DNA from: CAZFDT01 sp964518335
GTDB lineage: Bacteria > Planctomycetota > Phycisphaerae > Phycisphaerales > Phycisphaeraceae
DNA length: 53,468 nucleotides
NCBI GenBank assembly: GCA_964518335.1
Contig: CAZFDT010000037.1
Location: 1 to 53,468 of the forward strand
Reading direction: 5' to 3'
Positions 35,233 through 44,366 of the stretch are shown in pieces; within the stretch, counting starts at the first letter, position 1; each line of letters starts with the position of its first letter. Position numbers and translations under genes: made by a program. Under the pieces are notes generated by a model. It had not been told where the DNA came from. It searched no databases and was given only the letters and a program-made list of their open reading frames with translations.

Positions 35233-35685
35233 TCAGAAGCACTTTTCGCCGGGCAGTTTGGAGGCCTGTTTGATCCAGGTGGTGAGCAGTGGCTCGTCGA
35301 TCGGGTCGTGCTCGTGGATGTGGAAGTAGCGGACGTTGGGTTGCTTGGACTCGACGGGCGGGACCGGGCGCAGGGATGTGCCCTGGAAGAAGGTCACTTT
35401 GACGTACTTGGTGATGCAGTGATACGCGATGAACCAGCCATGGTCTTCGAGGCCGTAGAAGGGGGTGTTCCAGCGGACGGCCTTGCGGACGTGGGGGACG
35501 GCCTTCTCGATGAGGGCGTCGAGTCGGCGCCCGACGTCACCTTTCCAGCCGGGCATGGCGGCGATGTAGGCCTGGACGGCGGCGTCGCCGTCGGCCTTGG
35601 CGATCTGCGGGTTGCCGCCGGAGAGCAGCCTGGGCTTGTTGGCGTTTCCTTGTGCGACCGGTGCTTTCTTCGTTGATTTTGCCAT
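35233..35685 (-). CDS. DUF1801 (YdhG-like) protein
   Basis: A 150-aa protein of the YdhG/DUF1801 fold: IAAMPGWKGDVGRRLDALIE, VRKAVRWNTPFYGLEDHGWF and YVKVTFFQGTSLRPVP follow the family pattern. Some members are described as frataxin-like or iron-chaperone proteins, but the role is not settled. An extended basic N-terminus (MAKSTKKAPVAQ) precedes the domain. ATG 35685 has GAGGTGG a few bases upstream. It lies 73 bp after trpB on the same strand. Confidence 0.82.
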   Translation of the reverse strand: MAKSTKKAPVAQGNANKPRLLSGGNPQIAKADGDAAVQAYIAAMPGWKGDVGRRLDALIEKAVPHVRKAVRWNTPFYGLEDHGWFIAYHCITKYVKVTFFQGTSLRPVPPVESKQPNVRYFHIHEHDPIDEPLLTTWIKQASKLPGEKCF

Positions 35686-35758
35686 CTTCCACCTCAATGG
35701 GACATGTGAACCACATCGGCGAACCCGCGCCGTGGGATACGCACACGACACGCACCCT

Positions 35759-37003
<1,245 letters not shown>

Positions 37004-37021
37004 GGGACCATCTTAGGCAAG

Positions 37022-37942
37022 TCAGCGGCGCTTGCGCCGCAGGCTGCTGGCGTGGTCGCGCATGGCCAGGGCGCTCTTGTAGATGCTGCTGTCCTTGTCG
37101 GTGTAGATGTTGAGCAGGCGGTCGAAGGTGCGCACGGCGCCGTCGTGGTTGCCGGCCATGAGCTGGTTGAAGCCCTGGCGGTACATGCCCTCGATCTGGA
37201 TGACCAGGGCGTCCTGGACTTCGAGGAAGCGCTGCTGGTCGAGTCCCTGCTCGAAGGCGATGAGGTTGGCCGAGGCGAGTGAGCGTTTGTATTCGTCGTG
37301 GGCGCGGAAGTTGGCGACGACCTCGATGTCGCGGCGGGCGTACCAACTGCGGGCTTCCTGGAGGTGGCGGTCGGCGGCGTCAAGATTGGGCGGCTGCACC
37401 AGGGGGAGGGCGGCGCGAATCTCCGACTCGAGTTCGGCGGGCGTGATCTCGGTGGGGCGCTGTGCCGACGCCCCGCCGCCGGCGTCCCCGAGCGTCGCCA
37501 GAAAGACGAACAGGCCCAGCATGAGCAGCATGTAGATGCCGATGCCCATCCAGACCTTGCTGCGACCGCTGAGCTTGCGAGGCTCCAGCGCGGCGCGGTC
37601 GGCCTGGTCGTCATCGTCGAGGGCGGCGGCCTCGAGAGAGACGGTGAACACGGGCTGGTTGCCCACCGTGATGGTGTCGCCGTCGTGCAGTCGGCGGGGC
37701 TTGCCCTCGGTGGCGGTGATGAGCCGGGCGTTGATGCGCGTGCCGTTGGTGCTGTGGTTGGCCAGGCACCAGCGGCCGCGGTCATCGAGCACCAGCGACC
37801 CGTGATGGCGCGAGACGAAGGGCTCGGCGAGCACCAGCACGTTGTCGGCGTCGCGGCCAAACGACACCGGGGGCTGGGTGAACTTCTGCCGCCGGCCCAT
37901 GCTCGGTCCGCTGAGGTATTGGATGGTGATCGGGTCGGGCAT
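37022..37942 (-). CDS. FHA-domain membrane protein of the Tad locus
   Basis: A 306-aa protein. Residues ~10-105 are a canonical FHA phosphothreonine-binding domain (VSFGRDADNVLVLAEPFVSR, then HHGSLVL and NHSTNGTRIN). One TM helix follows (~132-153, VWMGIGIYMLLMLGLFVFLA), then an extracytoplasmic helical domain (~170-300) with TPR-like character. The FHA domain therefore faces the cytoplasm, where it could read phosphorylation by the kinase encoded 8 kb upstream in the same locus. It is the last Tad gene before trpB. Confidence 0.85.
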   Translation of the reverse strand: MPDPITIQYLSGPSMGRRQKFTQPPVSFGRDADNVLVLAEPFVSRHHGSLVLDDRGRWCLANHSTNGTRINARLITATEGKPRRLHDGDTITVGNQPVFTVSLEAAALDDDDQADRAALEPRKLSGRSKVWMGIGIYMLLMLGLFVFLATLGDAGGGASAQRPTEITPAELESEIRAALPLVQPPNLDAADRHLQEARSWYARRDIEVVANFRAHDEYKRSLASANLIAFEQGLDQQRFLEVQDALVIQIEGMYRQGFNQLMAGNHDGAVRTFDRLLNIYTDKDSSIYKSALAMRDHASSLRRKRR

Positions 37943-37953
37943 GATCGTTCTGA

Positions 37954-38039
37954 CACGCCGGAGCTGAGTCTTCGAAGCTCCGGATGGGGCTGTCGTACGT
38001 CGGGGCGATCCGGACCTTCGAAGACTCAGGTCCGGCGTG
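37954..38039. repeat. 24-bp inverted repeat between tadC and the FHA gene
   Basis: Arms at 37954-37977 (CACGCCGGAGCTGAGTCTTC...) and 38016-38039 are complementary at 23 of 24 positions and enclose a 38-bp loop. A strong hairpin can form in the transcript just after the tadC stop. There is no U-tract, so it is a processing or stability element or a mobile intergenic repeat rather than a standard terminator. Confidence 0.75.
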
Positions 38040-38050
38040 GCGGCGGCGCA

Positions 38051-38965
38051 TCACCAGAACGCGCCCTGGGACCAGTAGCGCAGGATCATCGGGCCGAAGA
38101 CCGTGATGACCACCGCGATGAGGATGAGCATCGACGGCACGAGGATGCGCAGGCTCGCCGACGCCGCCAGTTTCTCGGCGCGCACGCTGCGGTGCATGCG
38201 GATCATATTCGCCTGCACGAGGAGGATCGCCGACAGGGGCGTGCCCAGGGCCTCGGCCTGGTTGATGGCGCCGATCACCGAGCGGAGCGAGTCGAGCGGG
38301 ATGCGGGCGGCCATGTTGGCCAGCGCCGCCGAGCGGCTGGCGCCGAACTCGATCTCGCCCTTGACGATGCGCAGCTCCTGGTTGAGCGGGTCGTCGGGGT
38401 TGTCGCTGATGATGGTGTCCACGGCCTCGGTGAAGGTGCTGCCGGCGCCCATCATCAGGGCGATGAGGTCGAGGGTGTAGGGAAGCTGCTTGCTGATGGC
38501 GGTGAGGCGTCGGGAGGCGGCGCCGTTGAGCGCCATGAGGGGGATGAAGAATCCCAGGCCGCCGAGGAAGATGACGATGAACGGCACGCCGCCGGTCCCC
38601 AGGGCGACGCCGAGCATGGCCGCGAACACCGCCATGCACAGGGCGCAGAACAGGCAGATGGCCACGTACTCGATCTCGTCGTAGCTGTTGGGATTGCCCG
38701 AGGCGTCCAGGTCGCGGCGGATGGTGTGGCGCAGCGTGCCGAAGCCCATCTTTCGCGTCAGGTTCAACAGCAGCGACATGATGGGCGCCAGCCCGGGGAT
38801 CTCGAAGAGCGTCTTGCGCTGCCCCGCGCCGATCGCCAGGGCGATGCGTCGATGCACCGGCGGCTCGGTCTGCGCCGGGTAGCGAAAGAGGCTCCACACC
38901 AGCAGAAACACGCTGCCGCCCAGGAGCAGACTCAGCAGGACTTGATAGGTGAGGAGGGTGGTCAT
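38051..38965 (-). CDS. tadC: TadC-like inner-membrane platform protein
   Basis: A 304-aa T2SSF-domain membrane protein. Hydrophobic segments are at ~8-27, ~110-160 and ~270-298; the cytoplasmic part carries LPYTLDLIALMMGAGSTFTE and INQAEALGTPLSAILLVQAN, both typical of TadC. With TadB it forms the platform that couples the CpaF motor to pilin extraction. It lies 130 bp downstream of tadB, separated by a hairpin-rich spacer. Confidence 0.9.
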   Translation of the reverse strand: MTTLLTYQVLLSLLLGGSVFLLVWSLFRYPAQTEPPVHRRIALAIGAGQRKTLFEIPGLAPIMSLLLNLTRKMGFGTLRHTIRRDLDASGNPNSYDEIEYVAICLFCALCMAVFAAMLGVALGTGGVPFIVIFLGGLGFFIPLMALNGAASRRLTAISKQLPYTLDLIALMMGAGSTFTEAVDTIISDNPDDPLNQELRIVKGEIEFGASRSAALANMAARIPLDSLRSVIGAINQAEALGTPLSAILLVQANMIRMHRSVRAEKLAASASLRILVPSMLILIAVVITVFGPMILRYWSQGAFW

Positions 38966-39007
38966 CGGTCGGTGAAGGTTGTTCGCATGAGCGTCGGGAT
39001 CTCAGGT

Positions 39008-39088
39008 GTTTAGCCCCGCCGCTCGCGGCGGGCGAGGGGCGACGGGCGGCGGGTGTCGGGCGACGGGCCGCAAGCGGCCCGGCTAAAC
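39008..39088. repeat. Composite GC-rich hairpin in the tadB-tadC spacer
   Basis: Outer arms GTTTAGCC (39008-39015) and GGCTAAAC (39081-39088) enclose two inner stems: CCCGCCGC/GCGGCGGG (39015-39032) and GGGCCGC/GCGGCCC (39065-39080). Such TTTAGCC...GGCTAAA structures recur between genes in planctomycete genomes as far as I remember. A role in transcript stability or attenuation between tadB and tadC is possible. Confidence 0.7.
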
Positions 39089-39095
39089 GTTCACG

Positions 39096-39947
39096 TCATA
39101 TATCCACCGCCAGGATTTTGCGGATCCACAGCCAGCCCAGGAGGATCAGAACGCACACGCCCAGGAGCATGACGCGGCCCAGGGGTTGGGTGAAGAGCAT
39201 CGTGACGCCCTCGCGGTCGATGACGTAGAGGATGCCCAGGAACGCCAGGGGCATGACGGCCATCATCCATGCCTGGAAGCGGCCCTGACTGGTGATGGCG
39301 TCGAGCTTGCCTTCGAGGCGCTGGATTTCGCGGATGGACTCGGCGATGCGGTCGAGGCTCTGGCCCACGTCGCCGCCGCGGAGGCGGTGCATCTCCAGGG
39401 CGGTGAAGAGCAGGCGGTAGTTGCTGCTGCCGATGCGGTTGGCGGCGTTGCGCATGGCCTGGTTGAAGTCCAGGCCCATCTGGTACTCGCGCAGGAGTTG
39501 GGCGAACTCCTGCTTGATCGGGCCGGTGTGGTTGCGGACGAGGATTTCCATGGCCTGGATGAGGTTCAGGCCCGCGCGGACCGCCGACGCCATGGTGGTG
39601 ATGCCGTCCACGAGCTGGGTTTCTAGGCGCTCGATGCGTTTGCGTTCGAGGTGACGGACGATGAGGATCGGCGCGGCGTACCCGATGGCGGCGCCGGCGA
39701 TGAGGCCGGTGACGCTGGCCACGAGCAGGTAGCCGATCATGCCGCAGATGCTCACGCCCATGGCGGCCATGATGAGGGCGTTGCGCGGCTTGATGTCCAT
39801 GAGGAGCTGGTGGACGAGGACGCGCTCGTAGCTCTGCTCGGTGCGGGCGATGTACCACCGCGCCGCCGGCAGGCCGTATCGCACGAACACGAACACGCCG
39901 GCGAAGAGCGTGACGTTGGCGAGGATGAGCGTGGCGGTGGGGTTCAT
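39096..39947 (-). CDS. tadB: TadB-like inner-membrane platform protein
   Basis: A 283-aa T2SSF-domain protein. Signature stretches are VDGITTMASAVRAGLNLIQA, FTALEMHRLRGGDVGQSLDR and the C-terminal hydrophobic helices (FQAWMMAVMPLAFLGILYVI and VMLLGVCVLILLGWLWIRKI). It pairs with TadC. It starts 45 bp after the FHA-CpaF gene. Confidence 0.92.
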   Translation of the reverse strand: MNPTATLILANVTLFAGVFVFVRYGLPAARWYIARTEQSYERVLVHQLLMDIKPRNALIMAAMGVSICGMIGYLLVASVTGLIAGAAIGYAAPILIVRHLERKRIERLETQLVDGITTMASAVRAGLNLIQAMEILVRNHTGPIKQEFAQLLREYQMGLDFNQAMRNAANRIGSSNYRLLFTALEMHRLRGGDVGQSLDRIAESIREIQRLEGKLDAITSQGRFQAWMMAVMPLAFLGILYVIDREGVTMLFTQPLGRVMLLGVCVLILLGWLWIRKILAVDI

Positions 39948-39992
39948 GGCTTCGTTGGCCCGTGGACTTCGGCGCGACCGATGGTCGCGGCG

Positions 39993-41861
39993 TCACAGGA
40001 ACACCTCCACGCCGAAGTGGTTCTTGGCGATCATCTCCTGGGTGAACGTGGGGATATAGCCGGTGTGGCGCAGTCGAGGCTGATCGGCGTCGCGGAGCGT
40101 GTAGATGTCCTCGAGGCGGATCACGCCCGTGTCGGTGTCGATGTGCTTGACCTCGCTGATGGCGCTGACACGGCGGCGGCCGGAGGAAAAGCGTGTGACC
40201 TGCACGACCAGGTCGATGGCGGCGACGACCTGCTCGCGGATGGCGCGCACGGGCATATCGACGGCCATGAGGACGAGGGTTTCGAGTCGGCCCATGGCAT
40301 CGACGGGGGTGTTGGCGTGCAGCGTCGAGAGCGATCCGTCGTGGCCGGTGTTCATCGCCTGGAGCATGTCCAGGGCCTCGGGGCCGCGCACCTCGCCGAC
40401 GATGATGCGGTCAGGGCGCATCCGCAGCGCGTTGCGCACCAGGTCGCGGATGGTGTAGGCCCCCTTGCCCTCGATGTTCGCCGGTCGGCCCTCCAGGCTC
40501 ACCACGTGCGGCTGGGGCAGGCGCAGCTCGGCCGACTCCTCGATCGTCACGATGCGCTCGCTCGGCCGGCAGTAGGCGCACAGCGTGTTGAGCAGCGTCG
40601 TCTTGCCCGAGCCCGTGCCGCCGCTGATGACGATGTTTTTGCGGCCGACCACGCAGCCCTGCAGGAACGACGCCACCTGCGGACTGATCGTCTCGCGCTC
40701 GATCAGGTCATCGATGGTGAAGGGAATCCACCCGAACTTGCGGATGGTCAGCACCGGGCCGCACAACGACAGCGGCGAGATCACCACATTCACGCGGCTG
40801 CCGTCGGCGAGTCGGGCATCGACCAGCGGGTTGCTCTGGTCCACCCGCCGGCCCACCGGCGTGATGATCCGCTCGATGATCGACAGCAGCACCTCGTCGG
40901 AGAAAAACGAGCGCGTCGTCGGCTGGATCACGCCGTTCTTCTCGACGTAGATGTGGTCCTTGCCCACGACCATGATCTCGTTGACGTTGGCCATCTCCAG
41001 CAGGTCCTGCAGGGGGCCCAGGCCCAGCAGCACGTCCTGGATGTCCTTGGCCACGTTGCTGCGGAAGATGTACCGCCGCAGGTCGCGCCCGATCGACGGC
41101 AGCATCTGCTCGAACAGCTCGCCGAACGCCTCCTCCGCCACCGCCAGGTCCTCGGTCACGCTGGTCGGGTCGAACAGCAGCGGCATCATGTCCACCATCG
41201 TGACGACCAGCTCGGTGATCGAGGCTTCGCGCGTGGCGTCGAGGCGCGACTCGTCGGTCTTGTACTCGGTCTGCACCTTGCCCTGGGCCTGGCGGACCAC
41301 CTCGGCGATGACCAGGCGGTGCAAGTGCAGCCGGATGGTGTGGACGATCAGCGCGTCGTCGAGCTGGGCGACGCGCTCGTCGAGGATCTGCTCGAGGTGG
41401 GCGAGGATCTGGGTGATGAACTTGGCGTCGCCCTTGTTGATGTGGCCGGTGACGCGGAGGTTCATGCGTTCGAGGAGCTGGGCGTGGACCTCCTGCTCGA
41501 ACTGCATGAGCCGGGCCTGGAGCTGGGCGGCGGTGTCCTCGGGCGCGGCGTGTCCGGGCGTCTTGCCGTCGGGCCGGATCATCGCCAGCGAGAACTGGCC
41601 CACCTGCACCTCGTCGCCGAAGTCGATGCGCGACGGCTGGCCGGCGACGACCTCGCGGTTGGCCACGCTCGTGCTCGATCGGCCCAGCACCTCGACGAAA
41701 AACTGGTTGCCCTTGCGGACGATCCGCGCGTGCTTGCGGGCGACGAACGGGCTCTTGAGCACGATGTCGCACTCGTCGTCGCGGCCGATCACCACCGGCT
41801 CGGACTTCACCTGCAGCGTCGAGCGGCGGTTGGCGGAATGGTCGTAGATCCAGAATTCCAT
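39993..41861 (-). CDS. cpaF: FHA-fused CpaF/TadA secretion ATPase
   Basis: A 622-aa motor ATPase with an added N-terminal FHA domain (residues ~1-95: VVIGRDDECDIVLKSPFVAR, KHARI; Arg27 and His44 at the expected sites, but the usual Ser before RxH is Ala41). An N-terminal helical region (~100-290) leads to the RecA-like core with Walker A GGTGSGKT (414-421), Walker B RIIVGE (485-490) and the His box STLHANTP. It powers pilin assembly and retraction or secretion. An FHA domain on CpaF suggests that activity is tied to Thr phosphorylation. Confidence 0.93.
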   Translation of the reverse strand: MEFWIYDHSANRRSTLQVKSEPVVIGRDDECDIVLKSPFVARKHARIVRKGNQFFVEVLGRSSTSVANREVVAGQPSRIDFGDEVQVGQFSLAMIRPDGKTPGHAAPEDTAAQLQARLMQFEQEVHAQLLERMNLRVTGHINKGDAKFITQILAHLEQILDERVAQLDDALIVHTIRLHLHRLVIAEVVRQAQGKVQTEYKTDESRLDATREASITELVVTMVDMMPLLFDPTSVTEDLAVAEEAFGELFEQMLPSIGRDLRRYIFRSNVAKDIQDVLLGLGPLQDLLEMANVNEIMVVGKDHIYVEKNGVIQPTTRSFFSDEVLLSIIERIITPVGRRVDQSNPLVDARLADGSRVNVVISPLSLCGPVLTIRKFGWIPFTIDDLIERETISPQVASFLQGCVVGRKNIVISGGTGSGKTTLLNTLCAYCRPSERIVTIEESAELRLPQPHVVSLEGRPANIEGKGAYTIRDLVRNALRMRPDRIIVGEVRGPEALDMLQAMNTGHDGSLSTLHANTPVDAMGRLETLVLMAVDMPVRAIREQVVAAIDLVVQVTRFSSGRRRVSAISEVKHIDTDTGVIRLEDIYTLRDADQPRLRHTGYIPTFTQEMIAKNHFGVEVFL

Positions 41862-41878
41862 GGGGTGGGTCGGCGCCC

Positions 41879-42691
41879 TCAGCGGACAGCCGTCGTGCGC
41901 GCGGTGGGCAGCATGTCCAGCACCGCCGGGTTGATCCCGGTGGATAGCTCGGGGTTGGGAATCTTCACGCGGGCGTCGTCGCCGGGCTTGCGCAGGTGCA
42001 GCTCGAACGGGCCTTGCGCGATGCGGTCGATCATCGACAGCGCCGTGGCGGCGTGCGGTGTCACCTCGATGCCGATCGTCTGGTACGACGTGACCCGCGA
42101 GGCGGTGCCGGCCTTCTCGTCCACCGTGCTCACGTTGCCCACGGTGACAATCTTGACCGACTCCATCACGGGCAGGACGATCGGCACCGTGCCCTGGCCC
42201 CGGAACGGCGCCTCGATATCGACGATCATGCCCGGCCGCAGCCCGCCGATCATCGTGCGACTGTTCACCGGCAGGGCGACGAGGCGCATGCCCTCTTTCA
42301 CCTCGCCGTCGAGTCGGCGATCGTCGGGGTCCTCGAACATCAGCGACGACAGGAACTCGCCCTGATAGCCGGTGCGCTTGACCATCTGGTTGAGGCGACG
42401 GTCCTTTTCCTTGTCGTCGAGATAGTTCTTGAACGCATCGCGGTAGCGGGCGGGCAGGCGCACCTGTTCGATGTCGCGGTCGCGCAGGCGGTCGCCGGGG
42501 CGCAGCGTCTGGGTCAGGCGGAACTTGAGGATCTCACCCTCGTCGCTGGTGCGTTTGATGTACTCGACATAGACGTTGACGAGTACGATGGCGACCAGCG
42601 CCAGGACGGCGGCGATGACGACGAGCTTGGCGCTGCCGGCGGGGGGGCTGCCCGGCGTGCCGGCGGAGGCGGGGGAGGGGTTGTGACTCAT
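41879..42691 (-). CDS. cpaB: CpaB/RcpC-like SAF-domain protein
   Basis: A 270-aa protein with a Ser/Pro-rich N-terminus, one TM helix (~22-43, LVVIAAVLALVAIVLVNVYV) and a periplasmic SAF domain (QTLRPGDRLRDRDIEQVRLP), followed by LVALPVNSRTMIGGLRPGMI. RcpC/CpaB proteins stabilise the pilus secretin and may bind peptidoglycan. ATG 42691 (MSHNPS) was chosen because the in-frame start at 42712 lies close to the upstream gene. The gene starts 17 bp before the FHA-CpaF gene. Confidence 0.88.
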   Translation of the reverse strand: MSHNPSPASAGTPGSPPAGSAKLVVIAAVLALVAIVLVNVYVEYIKRTSDEGEILKFRLTQTLRPGDRLRDRDIEQVRLPARYRDAFKNYLDDKEKDRRLNQMVKRTGYQGEFLSSLMFEDPDDRRLDGEVKEGMRLVALPVNSRTMIGGLRPGMIVDIEAPFRGQGTVPIVLPVMESVKIVTVGNVSTVDEKAGTASRVTSYQTIGIEVTPHAATALSMIDRIAQGPFELHLRKPGDDARVKIPNPELSTGINPAVLDMLPTARTTAVR

Positions 42692-42752
42692 GCTTGAAGC
42701 AGGCTCCGGCAATCGGGGTCGGGGATCAGACGGCGGGCGCGACGGTCGCCGG

Positions 42753-43382
42753 TCAGCGCGACGATGGTATAGCGTACCGCAACCACGCGGTGGTGCGCAC
42801 TTCGCCTTCGCGGACGCTGGCCCGGACGATCAGCGTCTGCTGGGTGGGCATGTCGCCGCCGCGGTCGGGCGGGTCGAGGCGGGTGAACAGCATGCTGGTC
42901 GATGCGACCGCGGCGCTGTCCACCGGCACAAACCCCGCCGCCAGCGCCGCCTGGCGACAGTGGACCCGCACCGCCTCGATGTCCACGCCGGGCACGCGGT
43001 AGAAGGCGTATTCCTCGACGATCCCCTCGGCCGTTCGCCGCACACCCATGAACCCTTGCGCCTGGGGATGCGGCGGCAGCGCCGCCTCCGTCGGCGACAG
43101 CGACCGATCGCCCGGATGCACCGCCAGCAGCCGCTGGCCGTCCGTCGGCATCAGGCTCGACCAGTCCTCGCCTGCCCGTCCCGATGGATCCTCGCCCGGC
43201 GGCATCGACTGCGCCAACGTCCCGATGCGGCCGACCGGCGGCGGCATGCGCGTCATCTCCTCCCAATACAGATACGCCGCCACCACCGTCACCCCCGCCA
43301 ACGCCACCAGCACCGGCATCAGCACCGACCGCCGCGTGGGCTTGGCCTCCTCCTTCGTGTTGGCTCGGTAGGGGTTGAACAT
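42753..43382 (-). CDS. Tad-locus membrane protein of unknown function
   Basis: A 209-aa protein starting at ATG 43382 (MFNPYRAN). A basic N-terminus (KEEAKPTRRS) precedes one TM helix (~22-40, LMPVLVALAGVTVVAAYLYW); the rest is predicted to be periplasmic and mixed alpha/beta, with a closing VREGEVRTTAWLRYAIP beta segment. No family is recognised. It sits between the TadE-like and CpaB genes, so a structural role in the Tad machine is likely. Confidence 0.7.
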   Translation of the reverse strand: MFNPYRANTKEEAKPTRRSVLMPVLVALAGVTVVAAYLYWEEMTRMPPPVGRIGTLAQSMPPGEDPSGRAGEDWSSLMPTDGQRLLAVHPGDRSLSPTEAALPPHPQAQGFMGVRRTAEGIVEEYAFYRVPGVDIEAVRVHCRQAALAAGFVPVDSAAVASTSMLFTRLDPPDRGGDMPTQQTLIVRASVREGEVRTTAWLRYAIPSSR

Positions 43383-43442
43383 CGGCGACTTCACTCGCAC
43401 GCTATCGTAACCACTTCGCACCGCCGGCAACGAAAAATCTGC

Positions 43443-44321
43443 TCACTCGTCGTCGGCCACCCAATACACCGTCGCACCGCGATACCCCGGCTCACGCACG
43501 AACAGCTCGCGCAACTCGCCCGCCAGCGGATTGTCGTTGTTCTGGATGTTCTCCAACGCCTGGTCCAGATCGTCGTACAGCCCCTCGCGCATCGCCATGA
43601 GGATCGACACCGGCAGACCGCCCGGCCACCAGTTGCCGTGCGACGGCCAGGGCTGCCACTGGCCCATCACCGCGTCGTCCGGGGGAAACTCCCGCGCCGG
43701 ACGCGGATCGTTGCGAAAGTCACGCCATCGCCTGCCTTCCACGTCGCGGAAGCTGTTGGTGAACTTCCAGTCGTTGCCCGCACGCGTGTGGCGGTGACGA
43801 ATCGCGCCCTCGAACGGCTTGTAGATCGCCACCGTGTTGGTGTGCTCCGTGGCAAAGCCCGTCGTCTGCCCGCCGGGGAGCATCTCGTACACCGTGTTCA
43901 CCAGGTCCGCCGCTTCCGGGCCCGCCTCCGACACCACCGCGATGATCTCGTCCTCGGCGTCCTTGGGGAACTCGTCATCGAGCCAGCGGGTGATCTGGCT
44001 GGCCTTGCCCCCGAAAAACGTCTCGTTGTACGCCTGCGTGCCCGGCACAATCATCCACTGCGGCCCCGGGCCGTCGTACACGCTGCGCCACGTCGCGTAC
44101 CGATCCATCACCAAGGCGTGCTGCGCCCGCACCATCCCCCGCCCGAAAAACAGCATCATCGCCAGCACGAACACGATCAACGGCAGCACAAGCACCATCT
44201 CCGTCATGGCCGCACCGCGGCGGCGGGAATCAGGGTGCGGGGCACAGGGAGTATGCAGGCAACAGGCAGTAGGCAGTATGCAGTAGGCAGTAGGCAGAAT
44301 GGATTGTCGTCGATTGTTCAT
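43443..44321 (-). CDS. TadE-like pseudopilin with a repeat-derived leader
   Basis: A 292-aa protein. RRRGAAMTEMVLVLPL is the TadE-type prepilin signal followed by one TM helix (~40-60), and the remainder is an extracytoplasmic domain. The start ATG 44321 (GGGAG 8 bp upstream) lies before a ~30-residue leader (SILPTAYCILPTACCLHTPC) that is the translation of a heptanucleotide repeat. No ATG, GTG or TTG exists between the repeat and the conserved motif, so the repeat must be translated. Cleavage by the prepilin peptidase would remove it. Confidence 0.78.
   Translation of the reverse strand: MNNRRQSILPTAYCILPTACCLHTPCAPHPDSRRRGAAMTEMVLVLPLIVFVLAMMLFFGRGMVRAQHALVMDRYATWRSVYDGPGPQWMIVPGTQAYNETFFGGKASQITRWLDDEFPKDAEDEIIAVVSEAGPEAADLVNTVYEMLPGGQTTGFATEHTNTVAIYKPFEGAIRHRHTRAGNDWKFTNSFRDVEGRRWRDFRNDPRPAREFPPDDAVMGQWQPWPSHGNWWPGGLPVSILMAMREGLYDDLDQALENIQNNDNPLAGELRELFVREPGYRGATVYWVADDE
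44255..44297. repeat. Heptamer repeat (GGCAGTA)n in a coding leader
   Basis: About six imperfect 7-bp units (GGCAGTA, variants GGCAACA and TGCAGTA) run through this segment. The array is inside the 5' part of the TadE-like gene and is read as LPTAYC-type repeats on the minus strand. Related single units (CCCTACTG) occur just upstream near 44347. Confidence 0.85.
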
Positions 44322-44366
44322 GCTCGATACTCCCACAACAGCTTCCCCTACTCCCTACTGCCCGCA

